A stretch of 64,000 nucleotides of DNA from Cereibacter_A azotoformans (lineage in GTDB: Bacteria > Pseudomonadota > Alphaproteobacteria > Rhodobacterales > Rhodobacteraceae): the NCBI RefSeq assembly GCF_003050905.1, contig NZ_QAOT01000018.1; one strand, written 5' to 3'. Shown here in pieces: positions 1-8,027 of the stretch (within the stretch, counting starts at the first letter, position 1; each line of letters starts with the position of its first letter). Under the pieces are notes generated by a model. It saw only the letters and a program-made list of their open reading frames with translations. It had not been told where the DNA came from and did no database searches. The position numbers were made by a program, and so were the translations under genes.

Positions 1-1803
1 TCGGACACCTATATCGAGAAGGAATCGCAGATCAACGAGCAGATCGACCGGATGCGCCACTCGGCCACCCGGGCGCTGCTGGAACGCGACGACGTGATCA
101 TCGTGGCCTCGGTCTCGTGCATCTACGGCATCGGCTCGGTCGAGACCTATTCGGCGATGACGCAGGATCTGGTGGTGGGGCAGAGCTACGACCAGCGGCA
201 GGTGATCGCCGAACTGGTGGCGCAGCAATACCGGCGCAACGATCAGGGCTTCCAGCGCGGCAGCTTCCGCGTGCGGGGCGATTCGCTCGAGGTCTGGCCC
301 GCCCACCTGGAAGACCGGGCCTGGCGCTTCTCGTTCTTCGGCGAGGAGCTGGAGAGCGTCGTGGAGTTCGATCCGCTGACCGGCGCCAAGACCGACAGCT
401 TCAAGCAGATCCGCATCTACGCGAATTCGCACTACGTCACGCCGCGGCCGACGATGCAGCAGGCCGTGCAGGGCATCAAGAAGGAGCTGCGCCAGCGGCT
501 CGACCAGCTGGTGGCCGAGGGCAAGCTGCTGGAAGCGCAGCGGCTGGAGCAGCGCACCAACTTCGACATCGAGATGCTGGAAGCGACCGGCGTCTGCAAC
601 GGGATCGAGAACTATTCGCGCTACCTGACCGGCCGCGCTCCGGGCGAGCCGCCGCCGACGCTGTTCGAGTTCATCCCCGACAATGCCATCGTCTTCGCTG
701 ATGAAAGCCATGTGACGGTGCCGCAGATCGGCGGCATGTATCGGGGCGACTACCGGCGCAAGTTCACACTGGCCGAGCACGGGTTCCGCCTGCCCTCCTG
801 CATGGACAACCGCCCCCTCAAGTTCGAGGAATGGGACGCGATGCGGCCTCAGTCGGTCTTCGTCTCGGCCACCCCCTCCGCGTGGGAGCTGGAGCAGGCC
901 GGAGGCGTCTTTGCCGAGCAGGTGATCCGCCCCACGGGCCTTCTCGATCCGATGGTCGAGATCCGCCCGGTCGAGATGCAGGTGGACGACCTCCTGGACG
1001 AGATCCGCAAGGTGGCGGCCGCGGGCCTCAGGACGCTGGTGACGGTGCTGACCAAGCGCATGGCCGAGGATCTGACCGAGTATCTGCACGAACAGGGCAT
1101 CCGGGTGCGCTACATGCATTCCGACATCGACACGATCGAGCGGATCGAGATCCTGCGCGACCTGCGGCTTGGCGCCTTCGACGTGCTGGTGGGGATCAAC
1201 CTGCTGCGCGAGGGGCTCGACATTCCCGAATGCGGGCTGGTGGCGATCCTCGATGCCGACAAGGAGGGCTTCCTGCGCTCGGAAACCTCGCTGATCCAGA
1301 CCATCGGCCGGGCGGCGCGGAACGCCGACGGGCGGGTGATCATGTATGCCGACCGGATCACCGGCAGCATGGAGCGCGCCCTGCGCGAGACCGAGCGTCG
1401 GCGCGAGAAGCAGATCGCCTACAACGAGGCGCATGGCATCACGCCGCAGACGGTGAAGAAGAACGTCGAGGACGTGCTGGCTGGCCTCTGGCAGGGCGAC
1501 ACCGACATGAACCGGGTGACGGCGAAGGTCGAGAAGCCGATGGTAGGCTCGAACCTTGCGGCGCATCTCGACGGGCTGCGCACCGCGATGCGCAAGGCCG
1601 CCGAGAACCTCGAGTTCGAGGAGGCGGCGCGGCTGCGCGACGAGATCAAGCGCCTCGAGGCGGTGGAACTGGCCGTCGCCGACGATCCGCTGGCGCGGCA
1701 GAGCGCGGTGGAGGACGCCGCCGAGGCCGCGGTGAAAAGCTCGGGCCGCAGCACCGCCGGGCGGGCCGGCCAACGCGGCGGCAACAAGCGCCGCGGGCGC
1801 TGA
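1..1803 (+). CDS. uvrB: UvrABC system protein B, 5' partial
   Basis: DNA-damage recognition helicase of nucleotide excision repair; it is loaded by UvrA and hands the lesion to UvrC. The reading frame is open from the first base, so about 600 C-terminal residues are present and the N-terminal part with Walker A lies outside the window. Visible are the DEAD-like box (FADESHVTVPQIGGMYRGDY, about 225-245), helicase motifs V-VI (GINLLREGLDIPE and QTIGRAARN, about 395-440) and a C-terminal UVR domain (EFEEAARLRDEIKRLE, about 540-560) that contacts UvrC. A basic Gly/Arg/Lys tail follows. uvrC is also in this window, 14 kb away on the other strand. Confidence 0.97.
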   Translation, partial: SDTYIEKESQINEQIDRMRHSATRALLERDDVIIVASVSCIYGIGSVETYSAMTQDLVVGQSYDQRQVIAELVAQQYRRNDQGFQRGSFRVRGDSLEVWPAHLEDRAWRFSFFGEELESVVEFDPLTGAKTDSFKQIRIYANSHYVTPRPTMQQAVQGIKKELRQRLDQLVAEGKLLEAQRLEQRTNFDIEMLEATGVCNGIENYSRYLTGRAPGEPPPTLFEFIPDNAIVFADESHVTVPQIGGMYRGDYRRKFTLAEHGFRLPSCMDNRPLKFEEWDAMRPQSVFVSATPSAWELEQAGGVFAEQVIRPTGLLDPMVEIRPVEMQVDDLLDEIRKVAAAGLRTLVTVLTKRMAEDLTEYLHEQGIRVRYMHSDIDTIERIEILRDLRLGAFDVLVGINLLREGLDIPECGLVAILDADKEGFLRSETSLIQTIGRAARNADGRVIMYADRITGSMERALRETERRREKQIAYNEAHGITPQTVKKNVEDVLAGLWQGDTDMNRVTAKVEKPMVGSNLAAHLDGLRTAMRKAAENLEFEEAARLRDEIKRLEAVELAVADDPLARQSAVEDAAEAAVKSSGRSTAGRAGQRGGNKRRGR

Positions 1804-1814
1804 CGCCCGGGTTG

Positions 1815-1832
1815 CCCTTAAGAGACCCTTAA
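1815..1832. repeat. Tandem direct repeat CCCTTAA-N4-CCCTTAA
   Basis: Two identical 7-mers (1815-1821 and 1826-1832) repeat with an 11-base period, one helical turn, between uvrB and the secreted-protein gene. They lie inside a weak inverted repeat (CGCCCGG 1804-1810, CCGGGCG 1838-1844). They could be a binding site or part of an uvrB terminator; the function is unknown. Confidence 0.3.
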
Positions 1833-1871
1833 CCACGCCGGGCGCAGGCTAAGCGCGTCGGAGGGTCATCC

Positions 1872-2600
1872 ATGCGAACCGCTCTCATGCGCCTTGCCGG
1901 GCTGGTGGCATTTGCCGGGGTGTTCCTCTGGGGCGTGGCGCCGGCCGTCTCCGGCCCCTGGCCGCGCGAGAAGGGCGGCATCTTCCTCACCCTCTCGCAA
2001 CAACAGGACGAGGCGCGGGACAGCTGGACGGGCCTCTGGGCCGAATATGGGCTTACCGAGCGGATCACGCTGGGCCTCGACGCCGGACGCTCGGCGCAGG
2101 GCGACGGCAAGCTGATCCTCTGGGCGCAGAAGGCGTGGGAGCGCGGGCCGCACCGGATCGCGGCCTCGGCCGGCATCGGCGCAAGCCTCATCGCGGGCGA
2201 TGTCGCGCCGCTGGTTCAGGTCGGTGGCGGCTGGGGGCGCGGGATCACGACCCGCTTCGGCCCCGGCTGGCTGGCCGCCGAAGCCCGCGCCGTCGTGACC
2301 GCCCGCGACGTCACCTTCTCGCAGCAGGTGCACGGTCGGACGGTGGCGACCTACAGCTACCTGATGCCCGAGACCAGCGCCAAGGCCGAGATCACGCTCG
2401 GCCTCAGGCCGCACGACCGGATCATGTGGATCGAGCAGCTTCAGCTCGAGCAGGGGCGCGAAGCGGGGTTCGACGCCCGCCTCGCAAGCTCACTGGTCTA
2501 TGACCTGAGCACGCCCCTGAAACTGGAACTCGGGGTGATCCTGCCCGTCAGCGGACACGCCGATCCGGCGCTCAAGCTCGGGATCTGGCTCGACTTCTGA
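1872..2600 (+). CDS. Secreted protein, probable small outer-membrane barrel
   Basis: Not recognised as a named family. 242 residues with a signal peptide (about 1-27, hydrophobic core LAGLVAFAGVFLWGVAPAV). The mature part has alternating short hydrophobic and polar stretches and Gly-rich turns, and the protein ends in Phe (KLGIWLDF); a terminal aromatic residue is typical of BAM-inserted outer-membrane proteins. The start is supported by GGAGG seven bases upstream. It stands alone between uvrB and a convergent small membrane protein. The barrel assignment is inference. Confidence 0.7.
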   Translation: MRTALMRLAGLVAFAGVFLWGVAPAVSGPWPREKGGIFLTLSQQQDEARDSWTGLWAEYGLTERITLGLDAGRSAQGDGKLILWAQKAWERGPHRIAASAGIGASLIAGDVAPLVQVGGGWGRGITTRFGPGWLAAEARAVVTARDVTFSQQVHGRTVATYSYLMPETSAKAEITLGLRPHDRIMWIEQLQLEQGREAGFDARLASSLVYDLSTPLKLELGVILPVSGHADPALKLGIWLDF

Positions 2601-2609
2601 CCCGCTGCC

Positions 2610-2885
2610 TCAGTCGAACAGGAGCCTCGCGAGGAAGAGCACGATCACGGCGCCGATCAGCGCGGCCACCACCATCGCCACGAGACCCGACGCCGCCAGC
2701 ACCGTCACTCCCAGCGCCACGAGCAGAAGCGGCGCGGCAATCGCGCTCACCAGCCCGATCAGCATGTAGCGACCGCGGTGGCGTCCGCCGGACACCTGGC
2801 TCGCGATCCAGCCCGCCGCAAGCCCGACCACCGCCAGCACCACGAGACCCACGACGCCCACCCCTTGCATGAACTCTTCCATCAT
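2610..2885 (-). CDS. Small integral membrane protein, GlsB/YeaQ-like
   Basis: About 90 residues, nearly all membrane-embedded: hydrophobic segments around residues 6-26, 38-58 and 60-85, separated by a short Arg/Gly loop (SGGRHRGRY). The layout resembles the transglycosylase-associated GlsB/YeaQ/YmgE family, but the match is only by pattern. The start is one of two adjacent ATGs (2885 or 2882) just after GGGGAG. A longer upstream in-frame start would add a non-hydrophobic leader and lacks a ribosome site. It converges with the secreted-protein gene. Confidence 0.65.
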   Translation of the reverse strand: MMEEFMQGVGVVGLVVLAVVGLAAGWIASQVSGGRHRGRYMLIGLVSAIAAPLLLVALGVTVLAASGLVAMVVAALIGAVIVLFLARLLFD

Positions 2886-3028
2886 CTTCTCCCCTGATCC
2901 GGCTGGGAAACGCGGAAGACCGCAGGCGGGGTCCGCCTGTCCGCAAGAATGATCGCCGAAACCGAATCCGGCTGGCACGCGCGCCCGTCACGCCCCGCCG
3001 GAGACGTCAGCGACGACGCGCCGACCCG

Positions 3029-3346
3029 TCAGCAGGCCGCGACGACATCATACATGACGGGCTCGAAGCTGCGGCAGAGCGAGGCGAAGCGGCGGGTGCG
3101 CTCCCGCATCTCGGGCGCCCGCAGCATCGCCTGGAAGTCCTCGCGCCTGCGCCATTGCGAGTAGTTGGCCACCCGCGTCTGCGCATCGTTCACATGCAGG
3201 CTCGCCGAGATGAAGCCGGGCTGGTGGCGGATGAAATCCTCCAGCGCCGCCTGCAGCTCTTCCAGCAGGTCGGCGCAGGTGCCGGGCGTCATCTCGAAGG
3301 TGGTGATGACGGTCTGGCCGGTGAAGGCCGGGTCGATCTGGGTCAT
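3029..3346 (-). CDS. Antibiotic-biosynthesis-monooxygenase (ABM) domain protein
   Basis: 105 residues with the single ferredoxin-like ABM fold: strand TVITTFEMTPG, helix CADLLEELQAALEDFIRHQ, then PGFISASLHVNDAQTRVANY and the SQWRRREDFQAML segment common in this family. Members are small dimeric cytosolic proteins with oxygenase, haem-degrading or unknown roles; the substrate cannot be read here. The start at 3346 follows AGAGGAGAGC. It ends in VVAAC. Confidence 0.75.
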   Translation of the reverse strand: MTQIDPAFTGQTVITTFEMTPGTCADLLEELQAALEDFIRHQPGFISASLHVNDAQTRVANYSQWRRREDFQAMLRAPEMRERTRRFASLCRSFEPVMYDVVAAC

Positions 3347-3436
3347 GTCCGCTCTCCTCTGCTCATCGGAAAGCCTATGCCCGCCCGCCATGCGCCACAA
3401 GCGCGGCGAATGGCCCCGCAGCGGGCGGGCAAGGGC

Positions 3437-4141
3437 TCAGACCATGCGGATCACGTCCTTGCCCACGGCCAGCATGTAGCCGCGCCGCGCGATCGTCTTG
3501 ACCAGCAGTTCGCTCACCATCTGGTTGCCAAGCGCGTCGCGCAGCCGCTTGACGCGCGTCGCCCCCGCCGCTTCGTCGCAGTCGGTCACGCTCTTGCCCG
3601 AGATCATCGCCTCGATCTGCGCCCCGGTCAGCACGTCATCGTCCATCCGCGCCTCGGCCAGCACCGAGAGCGTCTCGATCGCGGCCTCGGTCAGGCTGAA
3701 CTCCATGTCGTTGATATAGACCGACCGGCTCTCGCGCGAGATCATCAGCGAGGCCACCTGGATGCCCGACCGCTGGATCGCCGACATACGCCGGTTCAGC
3801 GCGACGATGGTCACAAGCAGGACCAGCGCCGCCACCAGCAGCGAGGTCGAGAAGACCAGCAGTACGAAGATCACCATCCGGTAGCTGGCCAGCACCTCCG
3901 AGAAGGTGGTGCCCGACTGGGCGATGATCTCCAGCAGCCGGATCTCGGGCCCCGAGCGCAGGGCATCCACCTCGACGAACAGGCGCTCGACCCGCGCGTT
4001 GAAGGCGTCGGCATCGGGCAGGTTGAGGAAGAGGAACACCGCCGCAGCCGACAGGATCAGGACGATGGCCGCGATTCCGCCGGCCACGACCCGGTTGCCG
4101 GCCTTCAGCGCGTCAGTAGCGGAGGAAGTAGCGTCCTGCAC
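3437..4141 (-). CDS. Membrane-anchored winged-helix (OmpR/ToxR-like) protein, reversed topology
   Basis: 234 residues. A first transmembrane helix lies at about 17-40, a presumed periplasmic loop of about 45 residues follows, and a second helix lies at about 88-112. The C-terminal half looks like an OmpR/PhoB-type winged helix: TEAAIETLSVLAEA, then TRVKRLRDALG as recognition helix, then VKTIARRGYMLAV as wing hairpin. No receiver domain or phosphoacceptor Asp is present. ToxR and CadC proteins carry the DNA-binding domain at the N terminus before one helix; here it follows two helices. It overlaps the 3' end of the upstream secreted-protein gene by 29 bases, so the two are probably cotranscribed. 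The function is inferred from fold pattern only. Confidence 0.65.
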   Translation of the reverse strand: MQDATSSATDALKAGNRVVAGGIAAIVLILSAAAVFLFLNLPDADAFNARVERLFVEVDALRSGPEIRLLEIIAQSGTTFSEVLASYRMVIFVLLVFSTSLLVAALVLLVTIVALNRRMSAIQRSGIQVASLMISRESRSVYINDMEFSLTEAAIETLSVLAEARMDDDVLTGAQIEAMISGKSVTDCDEAAGATRVKRLRDALGNQMVSELLVKTIARRGYMLAVGKDVIRMV

Positions 4142-4403
4142 TCGCTTTCCTTTCGTCCAGTCCCTCGGGCCCGAACGTCGAGAGAACGTTCAGGAGCGTC
4201 CAGCCCGCCTGCTCGAGGCGTGGCTTCAGAACGCGTGTGGCGGCCTTGCGGTTGCAGGCGCTGTCGGGCACCTGCGCCACACCGTAATGAAGGCGGAGTG
4301 GGCGATCCTGCTTTGCCTTGTAGTCGGCGTAGCAGGCGGCCTCGGCTGGCGCGGCGAGCGCGCCGGCAAGCGCGAGCACGGCCAGCAGGGCGGAAAGTCT
4401 CAT
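4113..4403 (-). CDS. Small secreted protein of unknown function
   Basis: 96 residues with a clear Sec signal peptide (MRLSALLAVLALAGALAAPAEA, cleavage after AEA) and two Cys in the mature part (ACYADYK and DSACNRK) that could form a disulfide. No family was recognised. The start at 4403 has GGAG seven bases upstream; a longer start would put a charged leader before the signal. It overlaps the membrane winged-helix gene, so it could be the periplasmic partner of that sensor-like protein. That pairing is speculation from position. Confidence 0.65.
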   Translation of the reverse strand: MRLSALLAVLALAGALAAPAEAACYADYKAKQDRPLRLHYGVAQVPDSACNRKAATRVLKPRLEQAGWTLLNVLSTFGPEGLDERKASAGRYFLRY

Positions 4404-4603
4404 GGAGCGACTCCGGTTTCTCGTGGTCCCGATGATGGGGAGCGGGCCGGGGATAATCAATGTCGGAGCCCGATCCCGGCTCTTGTTATCGCCTATCAGG
4501 CGGCGGGTCATCTCCTGACAGGGGCCCGCTATTGCTCGGCAAGGGGCGCGGTGCCCAGCCTTGGGGACGCCGGCGGGAGGCCGGTTGCCTTCAGGAGGAT
4601 GTC

Positions 4604-4969
4604 ATGTTCCCGCTCAGATCCCGATCCGCGCCCCTCGTGGCCCTTGCGCTGGTGGCGCCGGTGCTCCTCCTGCCCGGCTGCTCCGAGGCGCAGCCAGCCG
4701 GCCGCACGCCTGTCGTGGTGGTGGACCGCCCCCTCGGCCTGCCTGCCGCGCCGCCGATCCGCCACAGGGCGCCGGACGGTTGGGGACGGCCCTATCCGCC
4801 GCCTCCGGTCTGCGGCAACGACCGCCGTCCCGGCATGCCCTGCGTCCGGGGCATCCAGCGCCCGCCGTCCGCATGGGAGCTGCCCGGAGCGTGCCTCTTC
4901 CGAAGCCGCGATGGCCGGGCGGCCTACGATGCCCGCTGCCTCTACCGGCATGGTTATCATGAATCATGA
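4604..4969 (+). CDS. Small putative lipoprotein
   Basis: 121 residues. The signal peptide ends in the lipobox LPGC (about residues 20-23), which predicts diacylglyceryl modification of Cys. The mature part is rich in Pro and Arg with several Cys (VCGND, MPCVRG, GACLFR, ARCLYR). No known family was recognised. AGGAGG sits five bases before the ATG at 4604. It is divergent from the secreted-protein gene at 4403; the 200-base gap between them holds both promoters. Confidence 0.6.
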   Translation: MFPLRSRSAPLVALALVAPVLLLPGCSEAQPAGRTPVVVVDRPLGLPAAPPIRHRAPDGWGRPYPPPPVCGNDRRPGMPCVRGIQRPPSAWELPGACLFRSRDGRAAYDARCLYRHGYHES

Positions 4970-5432
4970 CACCGCGCGCGCCCGAGGTACGACCAGAGAC
5001 GCCCTTGCCGGAGCCCACCTCAGGACGGTGCAGTCGGGCAGCAAGACGATCCTGACTCGATGACCCAGGCTGCAGGGCCGACCTGCCCGGGGCAGCGCGC
5101 CTGGTTCGGCCTGAACACCGGCGAAGCGGTTGATACATCAGCGCAAGCGACCTCGCGGTCGTGGACTGCGGCATCCATCCGGGCCTCGAACGCGTGCTTG
5201 ACCTCACGTCGGAGGGGCCGCTGGCGCTTGAGCATGGGCCAGAGAGACGGCTCGGTCCGCCCTGAACCTGTCGCATCCGGCTCTGTGGGGGTAAGACGTC
5301 AAGTATCCCGCCGAGCTTCTCTCACATCAGATCGACAGCAGGGCAAGGCAGGCCACGCGACCACTGTCAGTTCGGTGGCAGCTATGGCACATGACCCTTT
5401 CATGACCCATGCTATCCCATGAGGCGCCGCTT
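4970..5432. other. Intergenic stretch with no recognised gene
   Basis: About 460 bases between the lipoprotein and ttcA. Short open frames exist on both strands (for example 5020-5235 minus and 5060-5422 plus), but none has a convincing ribosome site or recognisable product. The mixed composition suggests decayed coding DNA. No tRNA or hairpin stood out. Confidence 0.4.
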
Positions 5433-6311
5433 ATGACCGATGAGCTAGATGACATCCATCCTATCCTCCAGGGCGCTCCACAGACCACGGAATTCCGAAA
5501 GTTGCGCAAACGCATCGTGCGCAACGTCCGCGAGGCCCTGGACCAATACGGCATGGTGGATGGGCGGGATGCACGCTGGCTCGTTTGCCTGTCCGGCGGG
5601 AAAGACAGCTTCACTCTCCTGGCCGCCCTCATCGAGTTGAAGTGGCGCGGGCTGTTGCCGGTGGAGCTGCTGGCCTGCAACCTCGATCAGGGCCAGCCCG
5701 GCTTCCCGGCGACGGTTCTGCCAGAATTTCTCACCCGAATGGGAATCCCCCACCGCATCGAGTACCAGGACACCTATTCCATCGTCGTGGACAAGATCCC
5801 GCAGGGACGCACCTATTGCTCGCTCTGCTCGCGGCTCCGGCGCGGCAACCTCTACCGCATCGCGCGCGAGGAAGGCTGCTCGGCCATTGTGCTCGGCCAC
5901 CACCGCGACGACATCCTCGAGACCTTCTTCATGAACCTCTTCCACGGCGGGCGGCTGGCCACGATGCCGCCGAAGCTGGTCAACGAAGAGGGCGACCTGT
6001 TCGTCTACCGTCCGCTCGCCTTCGTCGCCGAGGCCGATTGCGAGCGGTTCGCCCGCTCGATGAACTATCCAATCATCCCCTGCGACCTCTGCGGTTCGCA
6101 GGACGGACTGCAGCGTCAGCAGGTAAAGCAGATCCTCGACGGCTGGGAGGCGCGTTCGCCGGGCAGGCGGCAGGTGATGTTCCGCGCGCTGATGAACGCG
6201 CGTCCCTCGCATCTTCTCGATCCGGGCCTGTTCGACTTTGCAGGACTCGCCACGGGAACGGCGTCGGGCAGAAACGGGGCGGAGCCGCCGCAGCTTCGGG
6301 GCGGGGATTAA
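5433..6311 (+). CDS. ttcA: tRNA 2-thiocytidine(32) synthetase TtcA
   Basis: ATP-dependent, iron-sulfur enzyme that thiolates C32 in certain tRNAs. 292 residues. The N-type ATP pyrophosphatase PP-loop SGGKDS is present near residue 57, and the two Cys pairs that hold the cluster are visible: CSLCSRLRRG (about 130) and CDLCGS (about 217). GHHRDDILETFFMN is also characteristic of TtcA. The start at 5433 (MTDELDD) has GAGG eight bases upstream; an in-frame ATG at 5409 would add eight residues. It is monocistronic by spacing. Confidence 0.93.
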   Translation: MTDELDDIHPILQGAPQTTEFRKLRKRIVRNVREALDQYGMVDGRDARWLVCLSGGKDSFTLLAALIELKWRGLLPVELLACNLDQGQPGFPATVLPEFLTRMGIPHRIEYQDTYSIVVDKIPQGRTYCSLCSRLRRGNLYRIAREEGCSAIVLGHHRDDILETFFMNLFHGGRLATMPPKLVNEEGDLFVYRPLAFVAEADCERFARSMNYPIIPCDLCGSQDGLQRQQVKQILDGWEARSPGRRQVMFRALMNARPSHLLDPGLFDFAGLATGTASGRNGAEPPQLRGGD

Positions 6312-6378
6312 CCTCCCGCTGAGACTCGTCTCCTATGGTGCGCAGTCGGGGCCTCCGGCCCGCTGCCACGGAAGGGGA

Positions 6379-7899
6379 ATGCAAATGCAGGTCATGGGCG
6401 GATCGTCCGCGGCGTTCGTCCGCATCGGAAACCTGCTCCGCCGGCCCGAGCTTCTTGCCTTCCTCCCCGCCCTGACGCTTCTGGCCTACTGGCTGGGGGG
6501 CGAGCGGTCCCTGGTGCTCATGGCCCTTGGCCTGCCGCTTCTTTACGCGGCAGGCGGCACGTTCCGCGACCGCGGCCCCTCCACGGGCGAGGGGCTGGCG
6601 CTGCGTCCGCATGTCGTCGCCGCCCTCGACCGTGTGCTGGGCGAACGCGCCGCAACCGGACGGACGACAGCCTGCCTCGTGCTGCAGTTCGACGGGATGG
6701 AGAAACTCCTCGACCGTCATGGGCGCGCCGTGCAGTCCGAGATGCTCGCCCGCAGCGCCGAGCGTCTCTGCAGCGCGCTTCGCGAAGGCGATGTGGTGGC
6801 CCGGCTCGAGGGCGGCGGGCTTGCCGTCGCGCTCTATCCCGTGCGGCGGCTGGATCTCGAGTCGCTGGTGCGGCTGGCAAGCCGGCTGCAGTCGGCACTG
6901 GCGGCGCCGATCAGCATCGACGGATCGCGGCTCTATGTGACCTGCTCGATCGGCTTTTCCCTGCCCGGGCAGACGGAGACCGCTTCGGGCAAGGCGCTGC
7001 TCGACGCCGCGCAGGTTGCGGCCGACGAAGCCGTGCGCAACGGCCCCGGTGCCGTGCGGGCCTTTGCACCGGGAATGGCCCGCAAGCGCGCGGACCGCGA
7101 CGCCTTTCGGGAGGTGCTCGAAGCCGCGCTCGACGGCGGACAGATCCGGGCCTGGTTCCAGCCCCAGATCCGCGCGGTCGATGGCGGCATCGGCGGATTC
7201 GAGGTGCTGGCGCGCTGGCAGCACCCCGAGCGCGGACTGATCCTGCCGGGCGAGTTCCTTCCCGCCGTCGAGGAGGCGGGCCTGTCCGAGCGACTGGGCG
7301 AGGTCATGCTGTTTCAGGCCTTCTCGGCGCTTCGCCAGTGGGACCGCGACGACCTGCGGGTTCCGAGCGTGGCCGTGAACTTCTCCGCCTCCGAACTGCG
7401 CAATCCGCGGCTCGTCGAGCGGCTGAAGTGGGAGATCGACCGATTCGACCTGCTCCCGTCCCGGCTGTCGGTCGAGATCCTCGAGACCGTGGTGGCCGAG
7501 GGCGCGAGCGATGTGGTCGTTCACAACATCGCGGGCCTCGCGGCCCTGGGCTGCGGCATCGATCTCGACGATTTCGGAACCGGACACGCCTCGATCACCA
7601 CCATCCGCCGCTTCGCCCTCCGCCGGCTCAAGATCGACCGAAGCTTCGTGACCCGGGCCGATTCCGACAGCAACCAGCGCACCATGCTCGCCGCGATCAT
7701 TTCCATGGCCTCGCAACTCGGGCTGGAGACGCTGGCCGAAGGTGTGGAAACGCCCGGAGAACTGGCCACCCTCACCCGCCTCGGCTGCGGCCATCTGCAG
7801 GGCTACGGGATCGCGCGGCCCATGCCCCTCGCGGATGCAACCGGCTGGCTGGCCGCCCGGAAGGAGCTATTCCGTCCCGGTGCGCGGGCCGGATCGTGA
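6379..7899 (+). CDS. GGDEF-EAL protein, probable c-di-GMP phosphodiesterase
   Basis: 506 residues. Two hydrophobic segments (about 20-55) form a membrane anchor. A GGDEF domain follows at about 75-235, with its signature degraded to EGGGL, so cyclase activity is unlikely. An EAL domain covers about 240-500. EAL catalytic elements appear intact: EVLARW for E-x-L, VNFSAS (Asn), VEILET (Glu), DDFGTG (two Asp), LKIDRSF (Lys), EGVET (Glu) and LQGYGIARPM (Gln). Known family behaviour therefore predicts c-di-GMP hydrolysis to pGpG, possibly modulated by the dead GGDEF domain. The start at 6379 follows GGAAGGGG; a second in-frame ATG lies six bases on. No partner operon is evident. Confidence 0.88.
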   Translation: MQMQVMGGSSAAFVRIGNLLRRPELLAFLPALTLLAYWLGGERSLVLMALGLPLLYAAGGTFRDRGPSTGEGLALRPHVVAALDRVLGERAATGRTTACLVLQFDGMEKLLDRHGRAVQSEMLARSAERLCSALREGDVVARLEGGGLAVALYPVRRLDLESLVRLASRLQSALAAPISIDGSRLYVTCSIGFSLPGQTETASGKALLDAAQVAADEAVRNGPGAVRAFAPGMARKRADRDAFREVLEAALDGGQIRAWFQPQIRAVDGGIGGFEVLARWQHPERGLILPGEFLPAVEEAGLSERLGEVMLFQAFSALRQWDRDDLRVPSVAVNFSASELRNPRLVERLKWEIDRFDLLPSRLSVEILETVVAEGASDVVVHNIAGLAALGCGIDLDDFGTGHASITTIRRFALRRLKIDRSFVTRADSDSNQRTMLAAIISMASQLGLETLAEGVETPGELATLTRLGCGHLQGYGIARPMPLADATGWLAARKELFRPGARAGS

Positions 7900-8027
7900 G
7901 GTTTCGGCTGCGCGCAGCCGCTCCGGGGCGAGGCGATCCACCGCGGCCGGGAGGGGAAAACTGCTTGACCTTTGCAGCCCCCTTCTGTTGAACGACCGCA
8001 CCCCTGAACAGGAACCGCGTGTCTTTC

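Noticed and set aside
117..1832. Long Arg/Gly/Ala-rich open frames overlapping uvrB on both strands
   Set aside because: They are alternative frames of a strong conserved gene; high GC makes such frames long by chance.
4970..5432. Possible IS or regulatory gene in the gap before ttcA
   Set aside because: Short frames exist but none matches a transposase or regulator pattern and none has a convincing ribosome site.
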